From Syntrophobacterales bacterium (GTDB lineage: Bacteria; Desulfobacterota; Desulfobaccia; Desulfobaccales; 0-14-0-80-60-11), in contig JAGVPN010000040.1 of the NCBI GenBank assembly GCA_020052215.1, positions 1 to 11,181 of the forward strand: a stretch of DNA of 11,181 bases, given 5' to 3'. The position numbers and the translations under genes were made by a program. Under the pieces are notes generated by a model. It worked only from the letters and a program-made list of their open reading frames with translations, did no database searches and was not told the origin of the DNA. This document shows, in pieces, positions 1 through 6,480 of the stretch. Every line of letters starts with the position of its first letter. Within the stretch, counting starts at the first letter, position 1.

Positions 1-127
1 CTTCATCTTTCGTCATTGCAGCGTACGAAAAGTACGCTTCATTCCTCAAGATTCGTGCGCCTTGCATAATGAGCTTTTTACTTTGCCGTCTGAATTTCGG
101 ATTTTTACCAATTCATTAAGACTGACA
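1..127. repeat. Left copy (truncated by window edge) of a dispersed palindromic element
   Basis: Bases 1-100 match 10916-11015 almost exactly. The differences are confined to a hairpin loop (27-31), one C/T change near 86 and a single-base indel near 100. Similarity then fades out by about 127. The element is built around a hairpin with arms AGCGTAC (20-26) and GTACGCT (32-38). A wider imperfect inverted repeat is visible in the complete right copy. No open reading frame is encoded, so this looks like a MITE- or REP-like non-coding element. Its true left end lies outside the window. Confidence 0.8.
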
Positions 128-221
128 ATATATGCTTTTTTCAAAATATGAGCTTGCAGGAAAAAATAAAGCATGGTAATTGACGCCCAACTTATTTCCA
201 AAACCACAAAACCAAAATAAT

Positions 222-298
<77 letters not shown>

Positions 299-561
299 TC
301 TCAAACTTTTTTTTAAGTAAAACCCGCTCAGATGATTTCAAACCCCGTCACAGCGTTTCCGCATTACCTGACATAAAAACAGAGGGATGTTTTGTTTGAA
401 CACAAATCCGTCACAACACCACACTCCCCTATGACTTTTACAAATATCCTTTAACAAAATCCGTTTAAATTGCAAAGAATACAAACTGTTGTGCGTGATA
501 TAATTTTTTTATGTGCGAACAGCTTTGTTCCAACTAAGCATTTATAATTACCGGAAATTCC
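299..561. other. AT-rich intergenic stretch without a recognisable gene
   Basis: Apart from the T-run just after the tRNA and the extended -10 candidate at 496-504, nothing coding is visible. Only short open frames exist on either strand. A small 5-bp hairpin, GAACA/TGTTC (517-521/526-530), lies just after the promoter candidate, and a 12-bp perfect palindrome (CGGAAGCTTCCG, 568-579) lies just past its right end, inside the aldehyde dehydrogenase relic. Confidence 0.5.
496..504 (+). promoter_or_regulatory. Candidate extended -10 promoter for the TRAP cluster
   Basis: TGATATAAT combines a TGN extension with a perfect TATAAT (499-504). There is no good -35 hexamer at 17 bp. TTGCAA at 470-475 is 23 bp away, which is too far. 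Extended -10 promoters can do without a -35. If used, transcription would begin near 511 and give a leader of about 400 nt before dctP, running through the aldehyde dehydrogenase relic and the inverted repeat. This is the best sigma-70-like signal in the spacer, but it is unproven. Confidence 0.35.
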
Positions 562-735
562 TTATTGCGGAAGCTTCCGGATCAGGCCGAGGATCAGAAG
601 GGATAACAGGCGCATAGAGCTCTAAGGTACAAAACCGGCCGCCTTTAACACCATGGTATTTCCGGTGGCCAGGCAAATGGGCGTCATCCGGCCGTGGGGA
701 ATCATGGCCGGAAAGTTCCAGGGAGCAACACACCG
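562..735 (-). pseudogene. Relic fragment of an aldehyde dehydrogenase gene (methylmalonate-semialdehyde dehydrogenase-like)
   Basis: Read on the minus strand from 720 downwards, one frame gives WNFPAMIPHGRMTP, then CLATGNTMVLKAAGFVP, a TAG stop (622-624), and SSMRLLSLL. This is the N-terminal cofactor-domain signature of the aldehyde dehydrogenase superfamily, closest in memory to MmsA/IolA-type enzymes, where the family has (F/W)NFPAM-P and GNT-VLKPS. The stop sits where a CAG Gln codon would fit (FVPQSSMRL), suggesting a single transition. A frameshift near 580 breaks the expected AGLPEG motif (CTG-AT-CCGGAA), and another around 721-725 disrupts the segment before WNFP. Only about 55 codons of a gene that is normally near 480-500 codons remain. 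The fragment forms a GC-rich island in AT-rich surroundings, consistent with leftover coding DNA. It cannot make a functional enzyme. Confidence 0.72.
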
Positions 736-763
736 AATAAATACAAAAATTATAAATCTTAGA

Positions 764-824
764 GACTTTTGCAAGAGCCTCCTTAGGAAAAATATTGACA
801 TTTAAAAGGATGTTTGTAAAAGTC
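764..824. repeat. Inverted repeat upstream of dctP
   Basis: GACTTTTGCAA (764-774) and TTGTAAAAGTC (814-824) are inverted copies with 10 of 11 positions matching, separated by 39 bases of AT-rich DNA. That interval contains an isolated TTGACA (795-800), but no -10 hexamer lies at proper spacing. The repeat lies about 100 bases before dctP. It could be an operator, a long RNA stem in the leader, or the ends of a tiny mobile remnant. Confidence 0.4.
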
Positions 825-925
825 GGCCATTGTTTTACAGTTCTTTTTAATGTCGTTGAATTTTTTTGAAACATCATCTCGACCGGGAAAGCAAACAATC
901 AACTTTTCAGAAGGAGAGTATGGCG

Positions 926-2191
926 ATGCAGAAAGAAGAGACTAAAACGATCGGTAAGAAACAAGAGGATGAGAAAATCGGCCGGCGCGGGTTTCTGAAG
1001 AAGGCGGCAGTGGCAGGAGTGGCCGGCATAGCCGCCACGGCGGGTTTTCCAAATGTCATCAAGGCCGAGGGGCCGATTACAATGCGCTGGCAGAGCACCT
1101 GGCCGACCAAGGACATTTTCCACGAGTATGCCCTCGACTTTGCCAAGAAAGTGAACGACATGACCGGCGGGGATCTCAAGATCGAGGTGCTGCCGGCTGG
1201 TTCCGTGGTGCCGGCTTTTGGCCTGCTCGATGCCGTGTCCAAGGGGACGCTCGACGGCGGCCACGGCGTGCTGGTTTACCATTACGGCAAGCAGAATGCC
1301 CTGGCGTTGTGGGGATCGGGTCCCGGCTTCGGCATGGATGCCAACATGATGCTGGCCTGGCACAAGTACGGCGGCGGCAAGGAGCTGCTGGCGAAGATCT
1401 ACGCGTCCATCGGCGCCAACGTGGTTTCCTTCCCCTATGGGCCGATGTTTACACAGCCGCTCGGCTGGTTCAAGAAACCAATCACCAAGTTGGAGGACCT
1501 GAAGGGCTTGAAGTACCGCACCGTGGGGCTTTCTGTTGACGTGTTCAACGGCATGGGCTTGGCGGTAAACGCGCTGCCCGGCGGTGAGATCGTGCCTGCG
1601 ATGGATCGCGGCCTGCTGGACGGGGCCGAGTTCAACAACGCCTCCTCAGACCGCCTGCTCGGCTTTCCCGACGTCTCGAAGGTGTGCATGCTCCAGAGCT
1701 ACCACCAGAACGCGGAGGGTTTCGAGATCCTGTTCAACAAGACCAAGTTCGACTCGCTGCCGGACAAGATGAAGGCGATCATCGATGGCGCGGTTGAGGC
1801 GGCCTCGGCCGACTTGTCATGGAAGTCAGTCGACCGCTACTCGAAGGACTACATCGGGATGCAAACCCAGGACAAGGTCAAGTTCTACAAGACCCCCGAC
1901 GCGATCCTGCAGGCCCAGCTCTTAGCTTACGATAAGGTCACAGCAAAGAAGTCGGCGGAAAACCCCTTGTTCAAGGAGGTTCTCGAATCGCAGTTGGTGT
2001 TCGCGAAGCGCTCGGTAGCCTGGGACATGGATTACAACGTCAACCGGCGCATGGCCTATAACCATTACTTCGGCAAGAAGGCAGCGCCCGCGAAGGCTGC
2101 GCCTGGGAAGGCAGCGCCCACGAAAGCTGAACCTGCGAAAGCTGAACCGAAGAAAGCTGAACCGAAGAAAGCTGAACCGAAGAAAAAGTAA
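926..2191 (+). CDS. dctP: TRAP transporter periplasmic solute-binding protein, Tat-exported (DctP family)
   Basis: Extracytoplasmic receptor of a tripartite ATP-independent (TRAP) transporter. It binds the substrate in the periplasm and delivers it to DctQ/DctM for ion-coupled uptake. The start chosen is ATG 926, because the ribosome site AAGGAG (911-916) is 9 bases away; ATG 920 (spacing 3) and the longer frame from 866 are less likely. Residues 19-26 carry a twin-arginine motif (GRRGFLKK) followed by an Ala/Gly-rich hydrophobic stretch, with likely cleavage after IKA near residue 47, so the protein is probably exported folded. The body resembles the FcbT1/TakP-type receptors (COG4663), with YRTVGL, PGGEIVPAMDRG and SYHQNAEGFEI segments. 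TakP binds 2-oxo acids, but specificity cannot be read here. Oddly, residues 384-421 form a Lys/Ala/Pro pentapeptide repeat tail absent from typical members. dctQ follows after 77 nt and a terminator. Confidence 0.93.
   Translation: MQKEETKTIGKKQEDEKIGRRGFLKKAAVAGVAGIAATAGFPNVIKAEGPITMRWQSTWPTKDIFHEYALDFAKKVNDMTGGDLKIEVLPAGSVVPAFGLLDAVSKGTLDGGHGVLVYHYGKQNALALWGSGPGFGMDANMMLAWHKYGGGKELLAKIYASIGANVVSFPYGPMFTQPLGWFKKPITKLEDLKGLKYRTVGLSVDVFNGMGLAVNALPGGEIVPAMDRGLLDGAEFNNASSDRLLGFPDVSKVCMLQSYHQNAEGFEILFNKTKFDSLPDKMKAIIDGAVEAASADLSWKSVDRYSKDYIGMQTQDKVKFYKTPDAILQAQLLAYDKVTAKKSAENPLFKEVLESQLVFAKRSVAWDMDYNVNRRMAYNHYFGKKAAPAKAAPGKAAPTKAEPAKAEPKKAEPKKAEPKKK
2075..2179 (+). repeat. Seven-copy 15-bp in-frame tandem repeat at the 3' end of dctP
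   Basis: Seven consecutive 15-base units run from 2075 to 2179. The last ones read AAGAAAGCTGAACCG exactly, while the first three are diverged, with GCAGCGCCC or GCTGCGCCT in place of GCTGAACC. Each unit encodes a pentapeptide of the form xKAAP (first three) or xKAEP (last four), and the run ends in three lysines. The last two units are identical, which suggests recent duplication by slippage. The unit length is a multiple of three, so copy-number change would lengthen or shorten the tail without breaking the frame. Confidence 0.9.
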
Positions 2192-2214
2192 CAGGTTTAC
2201 GGCTCCATTGATCG

Positions 2215-2253
2215 GCCATCCCGGCGCAGACTGCGCCTGGATGGCTCTTTTTT
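2215..2253 (+). terminator. Rho-independent terminator or attenuator between dctP and dctQ
   Basis: GCCATCC (2215-2221) pairs with GGATGGC (2239-2245). An inner arm, GGCGCA/TGCGCC (2223-2228/2232-2237), stacks across a single C/T mismatch. The hairpin is followed directly by TCTTTTTT (2246-2253). This is a textbook intrinsic terminator, yet it lies inside the operon. Partial read-through would give more binding protein than membrane subunits, as TRAP and ABC systems usually need. No promoter for dctQ is evident in the 15 bases before its start. Confidence 0.88.
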
Positions 2254-2268
2254 AGGACAGGATTCACT

Positions 2269-2895
2269 ATGCAGAAATTGCTGTTTACCATTGACAAAAT
2301 CAGCACCTTTGCGGGGCAGGCGTTCTCCTGGCTCATCGTGTCGCTCACCTTTCTGATCACCTATGAGGTGTACGCCCGCTACGCTATGAACGCCCCTCAT
2401 GCCTGGGCCTTCGATATGATGCTCCAGATGTACGGTACCCTCTTCATGATGGCGGGCGCCTACACCCTCTCGAAGAACGGCATGGTCCGCGGCGACGTCC
2501 TCTACGGTTTTTTCCCGCCGCGCGTCCAGGCAGGCCTCGACCTGACGCTCTACATCCTCTTCTTCCTCCCCGGGGTGACCGCGCTCTGCTGGGCCGGCTT
2601 CACCTATGCCGGCGAGTCCTGGGCGATCTTCGAGCATTCGGGCATCACCGCCGACGGTCCCCCGCTCTACCACTTCAAGACGATCATCCCCGTTGCCGGG
2701 GCGTTCATTTTAGTGCAGGGGATTGTCGAGATCGTCCGCTGCGTCCTGTGCCTCAAGACCGGCGAGTGGCCCTCGCGCATCCAGGACGTCGAGGAGGTCG
2801 ACGTCGAAAAACTGAAGAAGACGGTGAACGTCACTGACGAGGATATCGCCCAGCTCGATGAGTATGTGATGGACGGAAAAGGGGGCGACAAATGA
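2269..2895 (+). CDS. dctQ: TRAP transporter small permease subunit (DctQ family)
   Basis: Small integral membrane subunit of the TRAP transporter, which forms a scaffold with DctM. The 208-residue protein shows four predicted membrane helices at about 16-36, 48-66, 90-112 and 137-159, the standard DctQ architecture, with the typical cytoplasmic-side segment YEVYARYAMNAPHAW between helices 1 and 2. Residues 162-208 are an extra hydrophilic, net acidic tail (EEVDVEKLKK, VTDEDIAQLDE) that is longer than in most DctQ proteins. By family topology it would lie in the cytoplasm. The start at 2269 is preceded by a modest AGGA (2259-2262), six bases away. The stop overlaps the dctM start in an ATGA, which implies translational coupling. 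Confidence 0.93.
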   Translation: MQKLLFTIDKISTFAGQAFSWLIVSLTFLITYEVYARYAMNAPHAWAFDMMLQMYGTLFMMAGAYTLSKNGMVRGDVLYGFFPPRVQAGLDLTLYILFFLPGVTALCWAGFTYAGESWAIFEHSGITADGPPLYHFKTIIPVAGAFILVQGIVEIVRCVLCLKTGEWPSRIQDVEEVDVEKLKKTVNVTDEDIAQLDEYVMDGKGGDK

Positions 2896-4841
2896 AAAAG
2901 GAAGCCTGGTTTGGAATATCTATCATGATCCTCGTGGTGATCGGCGTGTTGTGGATGATGCCGCCGTTCGCACAGTGGACCAACGGCCACCTCGGCCTCC
3001 TGATGCTGGCGATGATCGTCATCGCGATCATGTTGGGCTTTCCCACCGCCTTCACGCTCATGGGGATGGGAACGTTGTTTGCCTTTTTCGCCTATTACAG
3101 CCAGGACCCTCATACAGCGGTGGGGCACGTGTTCGATCTGGTGGCGCAGCGGGCCTATGCCGTCATGAACAACGACGTTCTGATCTCGATACCGCTGTTC
3201 GTCTTCATGGGGTACCTGGTCGAACGGGCCAACCTGATCGGCAGGCTCTTCAAGAGCCTTCACCTGGCGACCTCCCGGATCCCCGGGTCGCTCGCCGTAG
3301 CGACGGTCATCACCTGCGCGATCTTCGCCACCGCCACGGGGATCATCGGGGCCTGCGTAACGCTCATGGGCCTCCTCGCCTTTCCGGCCATGCTCAAGGC
3401 CGGATATAGCGTGCGGCTCTCGGCGGGGGTCGTGACCGCGGGGGGAACCCTCGGCATCCTGATCCCGCCGTCGGTCCTCCTGATACTCTACGGCGCAACC
3501 GCGGGCGTTTCGGTCGTCCAGCTTTATGCCGGGGCGTTTTTGCCCGGCTTCATGCTGACCGGCCTCTATCTCGGCTATATCATTATCTCCGCGAAGCTCA
3601 AACCGAGCATCGCCCCGCCTCTCTCCGAGGAGGACGCGTGCGTGTTCCTGCCCAAGTTCGCGGAAGTGATCTGCAAGACGAAGAGCAACAATGTCCTGGT
3701 GGGGCTGATCGGCGCGATAAAAGGGAAGCGTAACGCCGATGTCCCGATGAAGACATTGGTCAATCATATGATCATTGCAATCCTGCCGGCGCTCGCGGCG
3801 GCGCTTATCGTTCTGGTGGTCTACCTCTGGACGACCGCACCTTCACTCGTGGATACTTCGGGCTTGCAGGAGATGGGCGCCGAATCGACCATGGAAATGT
3901 CCGCCGATACGGGCATCCTCCAGCAGCCCGAAGCCGGCGGTCTGCAGGAACCCTCGACCGAGGGCGGCCTGCAGGAACCACCGGCCGAACCCGATCAGGC
4001 AGCTCAGGCGGTCCCGGCCGAGGCTCCGAAACCCTCTGTTGCGGTAACGCCGACGGCGCCGGTGGTACAGGAGGCGCCGCCTCGCCATCCCCCTCCGCTC
4101 GTGTTCTGGATCACCTTCGGCATTATCGCGACTGGGACGGTGATCTTTTATGTAATCTTCACCTTCGCCCGGCTCGAGATCTTCAAGATGCTTCTCGGAT
4201 CGTTCTTCCCTCTTGCCCTGATCATTCTCGGGGTCCTCGGGACGATCGTAGTGGGGCTCGCAACCCCGACCGAGGCGGCAGCAATGGGTTCCTTCGGCGG
4301 TTTCGTTTTGGCGGCGGCCTATAAACAGCTCAACTTCACCGTTGTTAAGGAGTCGGTCTTCCTGACCGCGAAGACCTCGGCCATGGTCTGTTGGCTCTTC
4401 ATCGGTTCGAGCATCTTCGCGGCGGCCTTCGCGCTTTTGGGCGGTCAGGAGATCATCAACAATTGGGTGAAATCGATGAACATGACGCCGACCCAGTTCA
4501 TGCTGATGGCGCAGGTGATCATCTTCCTCCTGGGCTGGCCGCTGGAGTGGACCGAGATCATCGTTATCTTCATGCCGATATTCATCCCGCTTTTGGCGCA
4601 GTTTAACATCGATCCGCTCTTTTTCGGTTTGCTCGTGGCGTTGAACCTCCAGACGGCCTTCCTCTCACCGCCCGTCGCGATGGCTGCGTTTTATCTGAAG
4701 GGGGTGGCGCCGCCGCACGTGACGCTCAACCAGATCTTCATCGGGATGTTGCCGTTCATGGTGATCCAGTGTTTGGCCATACTGTTGCTCTACCTCTTCC
4801 CGCAGATCGGTCTGTGGGTGCCGTCCCTGGTGTACAAATGA
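2892..4841 (+). CDS. dctM: TRAP transporter large permease subunit (DctM family) with a periplasmic Pro/Glu-rich insertion
   Basis: Transport subunit of the TRAP system, which carries the substrate with cations across the inner membrane. At 649 residues it is much longer than the usual 425-450. Family landmarks are present: PTAFTLMGMGTLFAFF near the start, GILIPPSVLLILYG around 187-201, ATPTEAAA at 457-464, and the C-terminal LSPPVAMAAFYLKG segment. Two additions explain the length: an extra N-terminal helix (about 8-26), and a region after GYIIISAKLKPS consisting of a basic soluble stretch, a helix (about 293-313), an 89-residue linker rich in Pro, Glu, Ala and Gln with GLQE repeats (314-402), and another helix (about 403-425). 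Long forms are known in FcbT3-type permeases, and the long form agrees with the receptor's subfamily. By family topology the linker faces the periplasm (inference). The start overlaps the dctQ stop. Confidence 0.93.
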   Translation: MKKEAWFGISIMILVVIGVLWMMPPFAQWTNGHLGLLMLAMIVIAIMLGFPTAFTLMGMGTLFAFFAYYSQDPHTAVGHVFDLVAQRAYAVMNNDVLISIPLFVFMGYLVERANLIGRLFKSLHLATSRIPGSLAVATVITCAIFATATGIIGACVTLMGLLAFPAMLKAGYSVRLSAGVVTAGGTLGILIPPSVLLILYGATAGVSVVQLYAGAFLPGFMLTGLYLGYIIISAKLKPSIAPPLSEEDACVFLPKFAEVICKTKSNNVLVGLIGAIKGKRNADVPMKTLVNHMIIAILPALAAALIVLVVYLWTTAPSLVDTSGLQEMGAESTMEMSADTGILQQPEAGGLQEPSTEGGLQEPPAEPDQAAQAVPAEAPKPSVAVTPTAPVVQEAPPRHPPPLVFWITFGIIATGTVIFYVIFTFARLEIFKMLLGSFFPLALIILGVLGTIVVGLATPTEAAAMGSFGGFVLAAAYKQLNFTVVKESVFLTAKTSAMVCWLFIGSSIFAAAFALLGGQEIINNWVKSMNMTPTQFMLMAQVIIFLLGWPLEWTEIIVIFMPIFIPLLAQFNIDPLFFGLLVALNLQTAFLSPPVAMAAFYLKGVAPPHVTLNQIFIGMLPFMVIQCLAILLLYLFPQIGLWVPSLVYK

Positions 4842-4913
4842 TGATAAAGGCTTCCCGGGATTTCGGAGTGGGGTGTACGGTGAATCACTATAATCTACGT
4901 CAGGAGGGAAAAG

Positions 4914-5099
4914 ATGCGACATTTTTTGTCTGTAGTCGGCGCCGTCATTGGTAATTTCGCTCTGTGGTTGCTGATCACCATGCTGCCCGTACATCCAATT
5001 ATTCTTTTTGGTCTCGTGATTGCCGTGGGCTGTCTCATGCTTTATGTCATTGTGCGCTCCGGGCAAGCACCGGACAACGATCCGTCAACGCAAAATTAG
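4914..5099 (+). CDS. Small two-helix membrane protein, unknown function
   Basis: A 61-residue open frame with an excellent ribosome site, AGGAGGG (4902-4908), five bases before ATG. The protein is nearly all membrane: helices at about 5-24 and 28-48 are joined by a short turn (LPVHP), and a short polar tail (SGQAPDNDPSTQN) follows. It lies 72 nt after dctM and 19 nt before a second small membrane protein in the same direction. Its base composition is less GC-rich than the TRAP genes. I recognise no family. A role as an accessory or stabilising subunit of the transporter is a guess from position only. Confidence 0.7.
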   Translation: MRHFLSVVGAVIGNFALWLLITMLPVHPIILFGLVIAVGCLMLYVIVRSGQAPDNDPSTQN

Positions 5100-5118
5100 C
5101 CGTAATGAGGGGTGAACT

Positions 5119-5328
5119 ATGTTGGAAAAACTGGTCGGGTTCGTTACCATAGTTGTTGCCGTTGCGGCGTTATGTCTGATCAGTATTTTTAAGCCACCGA
5201 CATTCGTCCAAATTATCTGCGCCTTTATCAGCAGCGTTGTCTGCCTGATCGGCATTGTGTTTCTCTTCTCTGAGGGGAAGATTTTGACAAAAGATTTCCG
5301 GGTCAAAAAGGCCCCCAAGGCCGGTTAA
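5119..5328 (+). CDS. Second small two-helix membrane protein, unknown function
   Basis: A 69-residue open frame with a GAGGGGTG ribosome site (5107-5114) just before ATG 5119. Helices are predicted at about 4-24 and 29-51, split by the KPP turn. A basic tail follows (SEGKILTKDFRVKKAPKAG), which by the positive-inside rule suggests a cytoplasmic C-terminus. It shares size and layout with the preceding gene but little residue identity, so the two may be partners rather than recent duplicates. The next gene begins 74 nt downstream in the same direction. No known family is recognised. Confidence 0.7.
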   Translation: MLEKLVGFVTIVVAVAALCLISIFKPPTFVQIICAFISSVVCLIGIVFLFSEGKILTKDFRVKKAPKAG

Positions 5329-5402
5329 ACAGACAAAGTAACGGCATTGCCACTTGTTTTGAAGATTGTGTTCAGCAGATAAAGGTAGGGAGGGATGTGT
5401 TC

Positions 5403-6392
5403 GTGAAGCCTAAAGTGCTCGTGACGCGAGAGGTTTTTGACGATGTGCTGGTATACCTTTCGCTGTATTTTGAGGTCCAATCCAATCAGGCAGATATACC
5501 GATGGATGCCGATACGCTGGCCGCCCGGCTTTCCGATAAACAGGGCGCCGTCATCACTCTTTCGGACCGGATTGACGGCAAACTGCTGGCGCGCTGTCCT
5601 GATTTAAAAGCGGTGTGCAATGTGGCCGTGGGCTTTAACAACATCGACCTTACGGCCTGCTCCAGGGCTGGGATCATGGCCACCAATACGCCCGGGGTTC
5701 TGGACGACAGCACTGCTGATTTCACCTGGGCGCTGATTCTCGCAACGGCACGGCGGGTGGTGGAGTCCGATACCCATCTGCGTTCGGGTCTGTGGAAAGG
5801 CTGGTACCTCAAGCAGTTTCTTGGCGCAGACGTGCACCATGCCACTTTGGGTATCCTGGGATTAGGCCGGATCGGCCGCAAGGTAGCTCGAAGGGCATCG
5901 GGGTTCGACATGACGGTCCTGTATCACAGTACCCGGCAGGCAGACCCCGATGTGGAACTTGCCTGCAATCCCACCTTCGTGAGCAAGGATGAGCTTTTGG
6001 CCCGCGCCGACATTCTCACCATTCATGTGCCCTACGCCCCATCAACCCACCATATAATCGGCAGCCCGGAACTGGCCATGATGAAACCGGGGGCTATTTT
6101 AATCAATGCGGCGCGCGGCGGTGTGGTTGACGACGCGGCCCTGGTGTTGGCATTGACAAGCGGCCGGCTGGCCGGCGCCGGACTTGACGTTTTTGAAAAC
6201 GAACCGGCCCTGAACCCGGCCCTGGTCGGCATGAAAAACGTTGTCCTCACTCCTCACATTGCCAGCTCATCTGCGGCCACGCGGCACGCAATGGCTATGC
6301 TGGCCGCCCGGAACCTGGTGGCAGCCCTGACCACGGGAAAACCGCCCAACCTGCTCAATCCTGAACCGTCAGGCGACGGCTCGGGTCAATAG
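5403..6392 (+). CDS. D-2-hydroxyacid dehydrogenase (glyoxylate/hydroxypyruvate reductase-like)
   Basis: Cytoplasmic NAD(P)-dependent enzyme that interconverts 2-oxo acids and D-2-hydroxy acids. The overall look (GVLDDSTADFTWALILATARRV, LGILGLGRIGRKVARRA) is nearest GhrB/GyaR-type glyoxylate or hydroxypyruvate reductases. Numbering from GTG 5403 (329 residues), the Rossmann motif GLGRIG is at 153-158 and the catalytic trio is Arg238 (NAARGGVVDD), Glu267 (DVFENEP) and His285 (TPHIASSS), with the family's 29-residue Arg-Glu spacing. Length is normal for the family. GTG 5403 is preferred because AGGGAGGG (5387-5394) lies 8 bases upstream; the in-frame GTG at 5397 would be only 2 bases away. With the malate synthase nearby, glyoxylate is an attractive substrate, but lactate-, phosphonate- or glycerate-type substrates cannot be excluded. 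Confidence 0.92.
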   Translation: MKPKVLVTREVFDDVLVYLSLYFEVQSNQADIPMDADTLAARLSDKQGAVITLSDRIDGKLLARCPDLKAVCNVAVGFNNIDLTACSRAGIMATNTPGVLDDSTADFTWALILATARRVVESDTHLRSGLWKGWYLKQFLGADVHHATLGILGLGRIGRKVARRASGFDMTVLYHSTRQADPDVELACNPTFVSKDELLARADILTIHVPYAPSTHHIIGSPELAMMKPGAILINAARGGVVDDAALVLALTSGRLAGAGLDVFENEPALNPALVGMKNVVLTPHIASSSAATRHAMAMLAARNLVAALTTGKPPNLLNPEPSGDGSGQ

Positions 6393-6480
6393 GCTGAAGG
6401 CAGGAAGGCTAAAAACTGAAGGCTGAAGGACGATAGGAATTCTGCTCTTTGTTTTCAAATCCAAAATCGAAAATCAAAAC
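6391..6480. repeat. Two short imperfect 7-bp-period repeat tracts spanning the amidase start
   Basis: Bases 6391-6430 are built of heptamer-like AGGCTGA units (6391-6397, 6420-6426, with variants between). Bases 6456-6476 are three heptamers: CAAATCC, AAAATCG, AAAATCA. The tracts flank the proposed TTG start of the amidase, and the second one encodes part of its first residues. Such simple repeats are more usual in spacers than in coding DNA. Confidence 0.55.

Noticed and set aside
548..898. 116-codon minus-strand open frame over the dctP leader
   Set aside because: It lacks a ribosome site and reads the aldehyde dehydrogenase relic in the wrong frame; the recognisable residues lie in another frame that contains a stop.
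2667..3767. 366-codon minus-strand open frame opposite dctQ/dctM
   Set aside because: It is a shadow of GC-rich permease genes, rich in His, Arg, Asp and Glu, with no motif. The plus-strand DctQ and DctM are unmistakable.
4889..4894. Perfect TATAAT upstream of the first small membrane gene
   Set aside because: No -35 hexamer at 16-18 bp and no TGN extension; a separate promoter is possible but not supported.
5332..5360. Weak hairpin followed by TTTT after the second small membrane gene
   Set aside because: The stem is interrupted by bulges and its core is only GGC/GCC; not convincing as a terminator.
5395..5406. Tiny ATG-TGT-TCG-TGA frame overlapping the dehydrogenase GTG start, like a leader peptide
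   Set aside because: The ATG directly abuts the purine-rich ribosome site with no spacing, so initiation there is unlikely; probably chance.
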